64,000 bases of DNA from an uncultured Rubrobacteraceae bacterium. GTDB lineage: Bacteria; Actinomycetota; Rubrobacteria; Rubrobacterales; Rubrobacteraceae. Both the position numbers and the translations under genes were made by a program. The stretch is taken from contig CADCVF010000039.1 in assembly GCA_902806095.1 (NCBI GenBank), positions 41,278-105,277 of the forward strand, written 5' to 3'. This document shows, piece by piece, positions 41,055 through 48,856 of this stretch (position 1 is its first letter; every line of letters starts with the position of its first letter). The notes below the pieces were generated by a model. The model had not been told where the DNA came from. It did not search any database and worked only from the letters and a program-made list of their open reading frames with translations.

Positions 41055-42104
41055 ATGGCACTCAACGAGACGCTACTCAGGCGGTTGATCGAGACGCCCG
41101 GCGTGCCAGGGCGCGAGGAGCAGCAGCGTGAGATCGCACGCGAAGTGCTCGAAAACCTGACGGACGAGGTCCGTACCGACGTGATGGGCAGCGTCATCGG
41201 CACGAAGCGGGGCAACAGTGATGTGCGGGTGATGATCGCCGCCCACACCGATGAGATCGGCTACCTCGTCAAGTACATAGACGACAAGGGTTTCTTGAGG
41301 CTCCAGACGCTCGGCGGCCACGACCCGGCGAACATGGTCTCACAGAGGGTCCTCGTAACGACCGCCGATGGCGAGACGCTCCGCGGCGCGCTCCAGCCTT
41401 CGCGCAAGCCACCGCATCTGTCGCACGGCGAGGAGCAGAAACCGCCGAAGGCCGATGAGTTCTACGTCGACCTCGGCTTGGACGCGGAGACGGTCAAGGA
41501 GAAGGTGCGCATCGGTGACTACGTGGTCATGGACCGCACCCTGGAGAAAGTCGGGGAGAACTACGTCGGCAAGGCGATGGACGACCGCGTCGGCGTCTTC
41601 GTGATGTACGAGGCGCTTAGGGCCATGGGGGATCACCAGGCCACCATCTTCGCCGCCGCCACCTCGCAGGAAGAGGTCGGCCTGCGCGGGGCCGAGGCCA
41701 GCGGCTCGGCCCTCGAGCCTACGGTCGTCGTCGCGCTCGACGTGACGCTCGCGATGGACGTACCAGGCGCCGGTAACGAGAACACCATAACCGAGCTAGG
41801 CAAGGGTGTTGCCGTCAAGATCATGGACGGCTACTCCATCTCCCACCCCAAGCTGGTGGATCATCTCCGCGCTATCGCCGAGCGCGAGGACATCCCCTAC
41901 CAGATGGAGATACTCCCCGCCGGCGGTACCGACGCCGGCGGCGTACAGCGCCAGCACGGTGGCATCCCGGCCGTCACGCTCTCTATTCCCTGCCGCTACG
42001 TCCACACCCCGAATGAGATGGTGAGATCCACTGATGTCGAGGCGGCCATAACGCTCCTCGCCCGCTACCTCGAAGAGGCCTCAGACGCCGACTACGATCT
42101 CTGA
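41055..42104 (+). CDS. M42-family metallopeptidase (glutamyl aminopeptidase / FrvX-like)
   Basis: A 349-residue cytoplasmic aminopeptidase with two catalytic metal ions. Metal and catalytic residues are visible in AAHTDEIGYLV (His, Asp), KAMDDRVGVF (Asp), SQEEVGLRGA (Glu-Glu), VVALDVTLAMD (Asp) and CRYVHTPNEMV (His). Family members form large tetrahedral dodecamers that trim peptides. ATG 41055 follows GGAAAGGG; an upstream-extended reading frame that runs over the preceding small gene is not supported. Monocistronic with its own promoter. Confidence 0.92.
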   Translation: MALNETLLRRLIETPGVPGREEQQREIAREVLENLTDEVRTDVMGSVIGTKRGNSDVRVMIAAHTDEIGYLVKYIDDKGFLRLQTLGGHDPANMVSQRVLVTTADGETLRGALQPSRKPPHLSHGEEQKPPKADEFYVDLGLDAETVKEKVRIGDYVVMDRTLEKVGENYVGKAMDDRVGVFVMYEALRAMGDHQATIFAAATSQEEVGLRGAEASGSALEPTVVVALDVTLAMDVPGAGNENTITELGKGVAVKIMDGYSISHPKLVDHLRAIAEREDIPYQMEILPAGGTDAGGVQRQHGGIPAVTLSIPCRYVHTPNEMVRSTDVEAAITLLARYLEEASDADYDL

Positions 42105-42197
42105 GGGGGCATCAGGTTTCAGGATTTCTCTGGGAAGAGGAGTGGGGACTTGTTTACTACCTTGATGGTTCAACCAATCGGCAAGGTTCTGTAGGGT

Positions 42198-43034
42198 GTG
42201 GATAAGGCCCTGGCCATCGAGGAGAACGGGGCCGAGTTCCTGGTGGCGCTAGGGCGGGCTGCGGGCGCCGAGGAACGCGACGACGAGCTTGTACGTTGGG
42301 TCATCGGGAACTCTCCAATCGACTACCACAACTGCGTCGTCCACGCCGACCTGACCGAGGAAGAGGCGGACGCGGAGATCGAAGCCTCCCTCGAACGAAT
42401 GCGGGCATACGTGGTCCCTGGCTCCTGGCACGTAGGGCCCTCGATGCGCCCATCCGACCTGGGCGAACGCCTCGTCGCACACGGCTTCGAGTACGGCGGC
42501 GACGATATCGGGATGGCCGTGGACCTCTCCGGCTTGCCGGAAGGAGTACCGGTGCCCGAAGGCTTCGTTATCGAGCGCGTGCGCGACGAAGCGGGGCTCG
42601 CGGCGTGGGTCGAGACGCTCGGCTCGGGCTTCGGGGAGGGACCCGTCGAGGCAGAGTGGGTCGGGGAGATGTACCGTAGGTTAGGGTTCGAAGGGCCGTG
42701 GCTTCACTACCTAGGGCTGTTGGGTGAAGAGCCCGTGGCCACGGCCACGTCGTTCTTCGGGGTCGTGGGGGTCTACTTCGTCTGCACCGTCGCGCGTGCC
42801 AGGCGTAGGGGTATAGGGGCGGCCATTACGCTCGAGGCGCTGCGCGAAGCAAGGGATCTCGGCTACACCATCGGCGTGCTCGGTTCCTCAGAGATAGGCT
42901 ACCCCGTCTACCGCGGGCTCGGCTTCGAGGAACACTGCAGGATCGGGCTCTACGAGTGGCGACCGGGAAGGCAGATCACAACCCCTCGAAGAGTCCCGAA
43001 TACTGACTCTGGCCAGCCACCAATAGGCACGTAG
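42198..43034 (+). CDS. GNAT-family N-acetyltransferase
   Basis: A 278-residue protein with a C-terminal GNAT domain. The N-terminal half (about 1-115) resembles a degenerate GNAT or dimerisation module. In the C-terminal half, PVATATSFFGVVGVYFVCTVARARRRGIGAAITLEALREARDLGY contains the acetyl-CoA pyrophosphate motif RRRGIGAA, followed by IGYPVYRGLGFEEHCRIGLYEWRPG. The acceptor is unknown. GTG 42198, with TAGGGT very close upstream, is a weak start signal. Monocistronic. Confidence 0.83.
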   Translation: MDKALAIEENGAEFLVALGRAAGAEERDDELVRWVIGNSPIDYHNCVVHADLTEEEADAEIEASLERMRAYVVPGSWHVGPSMRPSDLGERLVAHGFEYGGDDIGMAVDLSGLPEGVPVPEGFVIERVRDEAGLAAWVETLGSGFGEGPVEAEWVGEMYRRLGFEGPWLHYLGLLGEEPVATATSFFGVVGVYFVCTVARARRRGIGAAITLEALREARDLGYTIGVLGSSEIGYPVYRGLGFEEHCRIGLYEWRPGRQITTPRRVPNTDSGQPPIGT

Positions 43035-43037
43035 CGC

Positions 43038-43058
43038 TATACTTGACCATAATGGTCA
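43038..43058 (+). promoter_or_regulatory. -10 box and palindromic operator of the VapBC-type module
   Basis: TATACT (43038-43043) is a perfect -10 box. Directly after it, TGACCAT-A-ATGGTCA (43044-43058) is a 7+7 perfect inverted repeat over the expected start site. This fits autoregulation by the antitoxin or antitoxin-toxin complex. Confidence 0.7.
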
Positions 43059-43081
43059 CAGAATGACGAGGAGGTTAGCGG

Positions 43082-43378
43082 GTGGAGTCGGCGGGCATTG
43101 CGCAGTTGAAGGCGAAGCTAAGCGAGTACCTGTCGCGGGTAAGGGCTGGCGAGGAGGTTCTGGTTACGGACAGGGGCAGGCCAGTCGCCCGGCTCGTTCC
43201 TATCGGCCAGGACGTTGGTCCCGAAGATGAGGCGGAGAGGGCGCGGCTACAGGCTATGGAGCGGGAAGGCCTCTTACGGCTGGGGCCTGGCGGGCTGCCT
43301 GATAAGTTCTTCGAGAAAGAGCGTCCGCCCGATCCCGATGGATCTCTGAGGAAGGCCGTGGCCGAGGATCGCGAGTAG
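43082..43378 (+). CDS. vapB: Phd/YefM-type (VapB) antitoxin
   Basis: A 98-residue antitoxin. The N-terminus ESAGIAQLKAKLSEYLSRVRAGEEVLVTDRGRPVARLVPI is the classic Phd/YefM DNA-binding fold; the remaining acidic tail should bind the toxin. GTG 43082 has CGAGGAGG upstream. The PIN-domain toxin gene begins 12 bases after its stop. A perfect palindrome overlies the promoter. Confidence 0.92.
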   Translation: MESAGIAQLKAKLSEYLSRVRAGEEVLVTDRGRPVARLVPIGQDVGPEDEAERARLQAMEREGLLRLGPGGLPDKFFEKERPPDPDGSLRKAVAEDRE

Positions 43379-43390
43379 GAGCCGTAGGCT

Positions 43391-43825
43391 GTGAGGTTCT
43401 GGGACACGTCGGCGATAATGCCCCTCGTCTCGCGCGAGCCTCTCTCTGACAACGTCCGTAGACTCCTCGAAGAAGACACAGGGGTCGTGGTCTGGTGGGC
43501 GACGCGCGTCGAATGTGTCTCGGCGATCTCACGCCTTGCGAGGGAAGGTTCTATGAACCACGAACAGGAGGCGGCGGTACGGGGGCTCCTCAACGACCTG
43601 TCTGGAAGCTGGACGGAAGTTCAGCCTTCGGCCAGGCTGAGATCCCTGGCCGAACAGAGTCTCATCGCCCATCCGTTACGGGCAGCCGACGCTCTTCAGC
43701 TCGCATCGGCCCTCGTCTGGTGCGCGTCACGAACACGGGGACGCAATTTCGTCTGCCTCGACGAACGCTTGAGAACGGCCGCCTCCCGCTGGGGATTTCA
43801 CGTCCTGCCCAACGGCACCGGGTGA
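43391..43825 (+). CDS. vapC: PIN-domain toxin ribonuclease (VapC)
   Basis: A 144-residue PIN nuclease. The acidic catalytic residues are Asp5 (FWDTSAI), Glu41 (RVECVSAI), Asp100 (RAADALQLASAL) and Asp124 (CLDERLR), all present, so the toxin should be active. Relatives cleave tRNA or rRNA in single-stranded loops. GTG 43391, with ribosome binding site GGAGCC a little weak, consistent with lower toxin translation. Second gene of the VapBC module. Confidence 0.92.
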   Translation: MRFWDTSAIMPLVSREPLSDNVRRLLEEDTGVVVWWATRVECVSAISRLAREGSMNHEQEAAVRGLLNDLSGSWTEVQPSARLRSLAEQSLIAHPLRAADALQLASALVWCASRTRGRNFVCLDERLRTAASRWGFHVLPNGTG

Positions 43826-43856
43826 GGGCTCGTATGTGGGATCTGCCGCCTGGTAG

Positions 43857-44096
43857 AGCCACCGGGAGCGCGACACCCGGATTGTCGAGCGGGCGACAGC
43901 GAAGCTGGCGATACTAGACCAAGCCGAGAGTATCGGGGAGCTTAGGAGGCCGCCGTCCAACAGATTGCACAAGCTCTCAGGGGACCGCGAAGGGCAATGG
44001 ACCATCAGGATCAACTCGCAGTGGCGCGTCTGCCTCGAGTTCGACGACGATGCTGGCGACGCGCACGCTGTGGAAATAGGCAAGCACTACGAGTGA
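43857..44096 (+). pseudogene. HigB-like toxin lacking its N-terminus
   Basis: The open stretch from 43857 to the TGA at 44094 encodes RERDTRIVERATAKLAILDQAESIGELRRPPSNRLHKLSGDREGQWTIRINSQWRVCLEFDDD..AVEIGKHYE, the body of a HigB (RelE-superfamily) toxin with the RPPSNRLHKLSGDR block. There is no usable start codon and an in-frame TAG (43854-43856) lies just before it. The first strand of the family is therefore missing or frameshifted. The antitoxin gene behind it is intact. It may be a decayed toxin or a sequencing error. Confidence 0.7.
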
Positions 44097-44105
44097 GGGG
44101 AAGTG

Positions 44106-44570
44106 ATGATCGACAGGGAAAAGCTCACCGAGGAGATATTGGCGGAGGAGCGGGTGTACGCGCCGATGCACCCTGGGCGGGTTCTGGAGCTAGAGTGGCT
44201 GGAGCCCCTTGGCATGAGCGTCAACCGGCTCGCCGGGGCCATAGGCGTGCCTCGCCAGAGACTCAACGAGGTGGTGCGCGGCCGGCGCGCCATCAGCGCG
44301 GACACAGCTTTGAGGCTTGCCCGCTGGTCGGGCATGAGGGCGAACTTCTGGCTCGGGCTGCAGGCCCGCTACGACCTCGAGATGGCCGAGTGGAAGGAAG
44401 GCGCGCGGATAGAGCGAGAGGTCACGCCGCTAGCGATGGCCCAGCACAAACGATGGTCGTCAGCAGGGTCTCGGGCTCTTGCCCGGTCCGCACCAGCTAG
44501 CCTCGCAGACAGCCACCTCAGAGCAGACTACCTACGAGGATTTGAAACGACGACATCCCGGACAAGGTAG
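44106..44570 (+). CDS. HigA-type XRE antitoxin with C-terminal extension
   Basis: A 154-residue antitoxin. The N-terminal 100 residues match HigA (VapI) proteins: MHPGRVLELEWLEPLGMSVNRLAGAIGVPRQRLNEVVRGRRAISADTALRLARWSGMRANFWLGLQARYDLE, with the helix-turn-helix in NRLAGAIGVPRQRLNEVV. Usual members end near EREVTPL; here the frame runs about 50 residues further in sequence without protein-like character, so the native stop is probably lost. ATG 44106 with GAGGGGAA upstream; the gene follows the HigB-like stretch by 9 bases, the usual higB-higA order. Confidence 0.83.
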   Translation: MIDREKLTEEILAEERVYAPMHPGRVLELEWLEPLGMSVNRLAGAIGVPRQRLNEVVRGRRAISADTALRLARWSGMRANFWLGLQARYDLEMAEWKEGARIEREVTPLAMAQHKRWSSAGSRALARSAPASLADSHLRADYLRGFETTTSRTR

Positions 44571-44713
44571 ATCCGTTCATGGGCTACCTACCAAGCATAC
44601 TGCAGGATCGGTCTCTATGAGGGGCGTCCGGTGTAGACGTTGCCGAAACGGGGCACCTGATGCGGTAGCATGTGCGTTCGACGTTTGGGCGAATACCAAC
44701 GGAGGAGATCTCC

Positions 44714-45235
44714 ATGGCAAACAAGACTTACGACCGTCCGCCTGAGATGGCGCTCGCGCCTGGCTACGAATACTACGCCAACTTCGTCACCGAGAAGGGC
44801 ACTGTGAAGGTGAGGTTCTTCGCCGGGGAGGCGCCTGAGACCGTCAACAACTTCGTCTTCCTGGCGCGCGATGGATACTTCGACGGGACGACCTTCCACC
44901 GTGTCATAGAGGACTTTATGGTCCAGGGCGGGGACCCTACAGGAACGGGGACCGGCGGTCCTGGGTACAAGATCCCGGACGAGTTCCATCCTGAATTGCG
45001 CCACGACAGGCCTGGCATACTCTCGATGGCGAACGCCGGCCCGAATACCGGTGGGTCACAGTTCTTTATCACGCACGTGGCGACACCTTGGCTGGACGAC
45101 AGGCACGCGGTCTTCGGGGAGGTCGTCGATGGTATGGAAGTCGTTGGCGCCATAAGGGAACGGGACCCACAGCGCGACCGCGAGCCTGGCGACAGGATAG
45201 AACGGATCGAGATCGAAGAGCTTCCCCGTTCGTAA
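44714..45235 (+). CDS. Peptidyl-prolyl cis-trans isomerase, cyclophilin type
   Basis: A 173-residue cytoplasmic foldase. [72 protein letters not shown] is the cyclophilin core, with the catalytic Arg in FHRV, followed by [18 protein letters not shown] and [18 protein letters not shown] 44714 has GGAGGAGA upstream. No signal peptide. Monocistronic. Confidence 0.95.
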   Translation: MANKTYDRPPEMALAPGYEYYANFVTEKGTVKVRFFAGEAPETVNNFVFLARDGYFDGTTFHRVIEDFMVQGGDPTGTGTGGPGYKIPDEFHPELRHDRPGILSMANAGPNTGGSQFFITHVATPWLDDRHAVFGEVVDGMEVVGAIRERDPQRDREPGDRIERIEIEELPRS

Positions 45236-45323
45236 TCTGTCCCCTGGGTGCGGATTTACAGTCCTCTTGGCGGGGTAAGCAATACCCTCGTTGGACAGTC
45301 GAAACCGCATGAGAGGTGGTCTT

Positions 45324-45707
45324 GTGTCTAGAGACGTGGCTGACAGGTTCGTTGAGGCGCTCCGGAGACTTGAGGAAGACAGGGACGTCGGTGCCCTTGT
45401 GGAGGTCCACACCGAGGACTGTGACGTGGGCAACGTCGCCGTGCCGAGGACCTTCTCGGGTCACGACGGCCTGCGCGAGTTCTGGACGAGCTACCGCGAC
45501 ACCTTCGGCGAGATGAAGAGTGAGTTCCGAAACGTCTTCGCCGACGATGCAGGCCACGCCGCGCTGGAATGGAACACCTCTGGGGAAGCCAACGGCAAGA
45601 ACGTTTCCTACGATGGCGTTAGCCTTCTCGAGATAGAAGACGGTAAGGTCAGCCGCTTCCGCGCCTACTTCGATCCCCGCTCCCTCAGCGAGCAGGTGGT
45701 TGATTAG
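45324..45707 (+). CDS. SnoaL-like / NTF2-fold protein
   Basis: A 127-residue protein of the NTF2-like superfamily: RDVADRFVEALRRLEEDRDVGALVEVHTEDCDVGN, then a central SGHDGLREFWTSYRDTFGEMKSEFRNVFADD, and VSYDGVSLLEIEDGKVSRFRAYFDPRSLSEQ at the end. The fold is used by polyketide cyclases, isomerases and many proteins of unknown role; no catalytic residue can be fixed. GTG 45324 is preferred because GAGAGGTGG lies upstream; an ATG at 45309 is in frame. Convergent with lepB across a long repeat region. Confidence 0.8.
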   Translation: MSRDVADRFVEALRRLEEDRDVGALVEVHTEDCDVGNVAVPRTFSGHDGLREFWTSYRDTFGEMKSEFRNVFADDAGHAALEWNTSGEANGKNVSYDGVSLLEIEDGKVSRFRAYFDPRSLSEQVVD

Positions 45708-45958
45708 CTTGTCAGCACGCCGCCAGGCTTCGCCAGGCGGCTTGTCAGCACTTCAGCATTTCAGCTTCTCCCGTTCCGGCCTCGCTCTGCAGCGTGGAAA
45801 CGGACCGCTGCTGACGATGGTCGGGTTCGATGCGCGTGGCGAGACACCGAGACGACTTGCTGAAGTGCTGACAAGCGAGGGCCTAAAAGGCCCGAAGCGT
45901 GCTGAGAGGCGCGAAGCGCCGTGCTGAAGAGCGCCCGACAGGGCATGGGCTGACCAGC
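45708..45958. repeat. Modular palindromic repeat family, copy D (longest)
   Basis: Begins with TTGTCAGCACGCCGCCaggcttcgCCAGGCGGCTTGTCAGCACTTCAGCATTTCAGC. After about 90 bases of other sequence it continues in the opposite sense with CTTGCTGAAGTGCTGACAAGCG, a GGGCCTAAAAGGCCC hairpin, GCGTGCTGA, GGCGCGAAGCGCC and TGCTGAAGAGCGCCC. The two ends form a long broken inverted repeat between the converging SnoaL-like and lepB genes. Confidence 0.7.
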
Positions 45959-45959
45959 T

Positions 45960-46544
45960 CTATAGCAGTCCGATACGGTCGGGTGGCCAGAAGCGTAAGA
46001 AAGCCTCGCCTTCTATATTCTTCTCTGGCAGTGGTCCGAAGACCCTCGAGTCCGCGGAGTTGCCGCGGTTGTCACCCATTACGAACACATGGTTCTTGGG
46101 GACCGTAGTCTGGGCGTAGAAGCTCCTGTCTGGAAGCTTCTTGTTCGTGAACGGCTCCTTCTGAGGCTCACCGTTCACGAAGAGCTTGCCCCCCCTGACG
46201 GCGATCTTATCTCCAGGGAGTCCGACGACCCGCTTTATCAGGTCCTCATTGCTGTTGTCGACGCTCCGGAAGACGATGATGTCCCCGCGCTCGGGTTCCG
46301 TGAAGCGGTAGATGAACTTGTTCACGAGCACCCTGTCGTCGATCTCCAGCGTCGGGATCATACTCCCCGAGGGGATCCAGAAGGCCTCCATGACGAAAGG
46401 CCTGACGAAACCGAAGACCAGCGCGAAGGAGACGAGCAGTATGACCAGGTACTCGAGCGCCCCTCCGCCCTTCTTGGTGGCTGGCCGACGTTCCTCGCTG
46501 GAGGTCTGGAACTGCTGGTCGCGGTAGTAAGGCTTCTCGGTCAT
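45960..46544 (-). CDS. lepB: Signal peptidase I
   Basis: A 194-residue membrane protease that removes signal peptides from exported proteins. One N-terminal membrane segment (about 31-48) is followed by box B with the catalytic Ser61 (FWIPSGSMIPTL), box D with the general-base Lys104 (DLIKRVVGLPGD) and box E GDNRGNSADSR. Length is standard for Gram-positive SipS-like enzymes. ATG 46544. Monocistronic, leftward, convergent with the SnoaL-like gene. Confidence 0.95.
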   Translation of the reverse strand: MTEKPYYRDQQFQTSSEERRPATKKGGGALEYLVILLVSFALVFGFVRPFVMEAFWIPSGSMIPTLEIDDRVLVNKFIYRFTEPERGDIIVFRSVDNSNEDLIKRVVGLPGDKIAVRGGKLFVNGEPQKEPFTNKKLPDRSFYAQTTVPKNHVFVMGDNRGNSADSRVFGPLPEKNIEGEAFLRFWPPDRIGLL

Positions 46545-46600
46545 GAAATAGTAGGATAACGCACCTTGACTGATATGACCCTAAGAAACACTTACTTTCC

Positions 46601-47371
46601 CTAAAATACACCGAGTGCCTCGCCGAAGAGGCGGAGGGCCACGATCACCATGAACACGCCGAAGCCGATCCTCACCGCGCTCTCAGGCAACCAGTCCCTG
46701 ACGCGTACCCCGAGGGACGCGCCGATTACGGACCCGATAATGAGGGGAGGCAGGCTGAGCAGGTCCTGAACGTCCCTGAAGCCGGTCGCCACGTAGCCGG
46801 CGGCCCCGACGAGGCCAGTGAACATCACGACAGCGAGGCTCGTAGAGACGGCCCGCTTGGTCGTGAGCCCCATGCCAAGCACCATAAGCGGGACCATTAC
46901 AACCCCGCCACCGACCCCGACCAGCCCCGAGAGCGTCCCTATAAAGATGCCCGCCAGGAAGACGAGGGGGAGGGGTATGTCCTTGCGATCACTATCGTAA
47001 TCGCCCCTGCCGCGGGCGGTCGGGTAGGCGAGTGCTATGAGGAGCGTGGCGAACGCAACCTTCACGACGACCTCGGGCGAGACGCGGCTTATGAGGACCC
47101 CGATCAAAGACGAAGGGGCGACCGCGAGGGAGAGGAGACCGGCGACCCTCCAGTTCACGGGGTCCGCGCTCCTGGCGTTGCGGATCGTGCCGGAGAGGGC
47201 ACTGAAGATGATGATCACCAGGCTCGCGGCGACGGCATCCTGAATACGCCATCCGCCGACGTACAACAGACCGGGGACGAAGACGATCCCACCACCGACC
47301 CCGACGAGCCCCGAGAGCATCCCCCCGACGACCCCTATGATTCCAAGGAACAGGAACTCTAGATAATCCAC
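46601..47371 (-). CDS. TauE/SafE-family sulfite/organosulfonate exporter-like permease
   Basis: A 256-residue membrane protein with eight predicted helices and two internal repeats, each with the motif GxLSGLVGVGGGxxxVP (GGMLSGLVGVGGGIVFVP and GTLSGLVGVGGGVVMVP). The family (TSUP) moves sulfite, sulfoacetate or other small anions. GTG 47371. It starts 4 bases after the DedA gene, so the two form an operon. Substrate not determinable. Confidence 0.88.
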   Translation of the reverse strand: MDYLEFLFLGIIGVVGGMLSGLVGVGGGIVFVPGLLYVGGWRIQDAVAASLVIIIFSALSGTIRNARSADPVNWRVAGLLSLAVAPSSLIGVLISRVSPEVVVKVAFATLLIALAYPTARGRGDYDSDRKDIPLPLVFLAGIFIGTLSGLVGVGGGVVMVPLMVLGMGLTTKRAVSTSLAVVMFTGLVGAAGYVATGFRDVQDLLSLPPLIIGSVIGASLGVRVRDWLPESAVRIGFGVFMVIVALRLFGEALGVF

Positions 47372-47375
47372 CGCG

Positions 47376-47990
47376 CTAGGCCGCGGAGCGCCGCCAGCGC
47401 CAGAACAGGTAGACGGCTCCGGCTACCAGGGCCACTGCGACGGCGTAGTCGAGGTAGTGCAGGTAGTCGCCTATCGTCGTCCAGTTCTCGCCGAGCACGT
47501 ACCCGAAGTACGTCAGCGCGAAGACCCAGGGTATGCACCCGAGGAGGGTGTAGAAGCTGAACTTGGCGAAGTTCATCCTGGCAGTGCCTGCGGGGAACGA
47601 GATAAATGTTCGGACGACAGGCAGGCAGCGGGAGACGAAGACGGTGAACTCGCCGTATTTATCGAACCACTTCTCGGCGATCTGCAGGTGATGAGCCCTG
47701 ACGCCGACGTACTTCCCGTAGTGGAACCAGAGCTCGCGCCCGCCCCAGAGTCCGATGAAGTAAGCGATCCAGGAGCCTACCAGGTTCCCGAGGACCCCGG
47801 CGGTCACCGCCGCGAGGAACCCCATCTTACCCTCCGAGACCAGGTACCCGGCGAAAGGTGAGATCGCCTCCGAGGGGATAAGGATGCCCATGCTCTCGAG
47901 CAACATGAGCACGAAGACCGCCGGTACGCCGTAGCTACCGATGGTTTCGGTGACGAACTCTATGAGTGGATGTAGGATCGCTTCTAGCAC
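47376..47990 (-). CDS. DedA-family membrane protein
   Basis: A 204-residue DedA/SNARE-associated membrane protein. ESMGILIPSEAISPFAGYLVSEGKMGF and GNLVGSWIAYFIGLWGGRE are the N-terminal blocks; FVSRCLPVVRTFISFPAGTARMNFAKFSFYTLLGCIPW is the conserved family motif with the key Arg residues. Members are linked to lipid-carrier (undecaprenyl phosphate or phospholipid) flipping and to proton-motive-force homeostasis. GTG 47990 with a weak ribosome binding site. First gene of the dedA-tauE pair. Confidence 0.92.
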   Translation of the reverse strand: MLEAILHPLIEFVTETIGSYGVPAVFVLMLLESMGILIPSEAISPFAGYLVSEGKMGFLAAVTAGVLGNLVGSWIAYFIGLWGGRELWFHYGKYVGVRAHHLQIAEKWFDKYGEFTVFVSRCLPVVRTFISFPAGTARMNFAKFSFYTLLGCIPWVFALTYFGYVLGENWTTIGDYLHYLDYAVAVALVAGAVYLFWRWRRSAA

Positions 47991-48048
47991 GATGAGAAGC
48001 TACCACTTAGAGACACGGATGTACAACGACTATCGTCATTAGACGATA

Positions 48049-48768
48049 CTATCCTTCTTCGCGGCTCGACTCATCCGCCTTCAAACCCCGGACGGAGAGC
48101 CACAGCGCGTACACGGCACCGACGCAGACCAGCCAGAGGAGGGCGGCGAGGTAGCCGGCCACTACATCTGTCGGGTAGTGCACCCCGAGGTAAAGCCTGG
48201 AAAAACCGATCAGGAGCACAACGAGTATCCCCGAGAAGGCCACGGTCCATCGCGCCGTCCCACGCAGCCGGTAAGCCAGGACGAGCGTAAGCATCCCGTA
48301 GAACCCCACGGCGACGGTTGCGTGGCCGCTCGGAAAAGAATAGAAGGAGGCGTGGTAGCCGGAGTCGAAGAGCTCGGGACGCGCCCGCCTGAATACGCTT
48401 TTCAGGACGGTGGTGAGCACGACACTCCCGGCTGTCGAGACAAGGAGGAGTGTGGCGGAGAGCCTCCAACCCTCTCGGTAGAAGAGAGCTATGACCACGC
48501 CAAGGAGCGGCAGCACGACCCAATAGTAACCGAGCGCCGTGACGATACGCATCGGCCCGTCGAGCCAGCCGGGGAAAGTCGTGTGGATCCAGAGCAGCAC
48601 GGCCCTGTCGACCCTGCGGCTCTCTCCCTCGATAACCACGTCGCTTAGCTCGGTAAAGGCCCAGATAACGAAGGCCGAAAACACGAGCCCCGCCGCAAGC
48701 CAGGCTGCGGCGACCACCGTCAGGCGGTCCGCGAGCCACCTGACTATCTCTCTTGAGGCCTCGAGCAT
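48049..48768 (-). CDS. PAP2-family lipid phosphatase
   Basis: A 239-residue integral membrane phosphatase with about six helices. The three PAP2 motifs are complete: KSVFRRARP, SFPSGHA and SRLYLGVHYPTDVVAG. Relatives dephosphorylate undecaprenyl pyrophosphate, phosphatidic acid or related lipid phosphates. Leftward, about 58 bases upstream of the dedA gene; both probably serve envelope lipid turnover. Start ATG 48768. Divergent from polX. Confidence 0.92.
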   Translation of the reverse strand: MLEASREIVRWLADRLTVVAAAWLAAGLVFSAFVIWAFTELSDVVIEGESRRVDRAVLLWIHTTFPGWLDGPMRIVTALGYYWVVLPLLGVVIALFYREGWRLSATLLLVSTAGSVVLTTVLKSVFRRARPELFDSGYHASFYSFPSGHATVAVGFYGMLTLVLAYRLRGTARWTVAFSGILVVLLIGFSRLYLGVHYPTDVVAGYLAALLWLVCVGAVYALWLSVRGLKADESSREEG

Positions 48769-48856
48769 GGAGAGATTCTAGCCCGTTTCCGTACCCTGGG
48801 CGGCGCGTATAATCTCTGTGGCGGACGGTCGGTCCGGAGAAGGAGGAGCAAGCACC

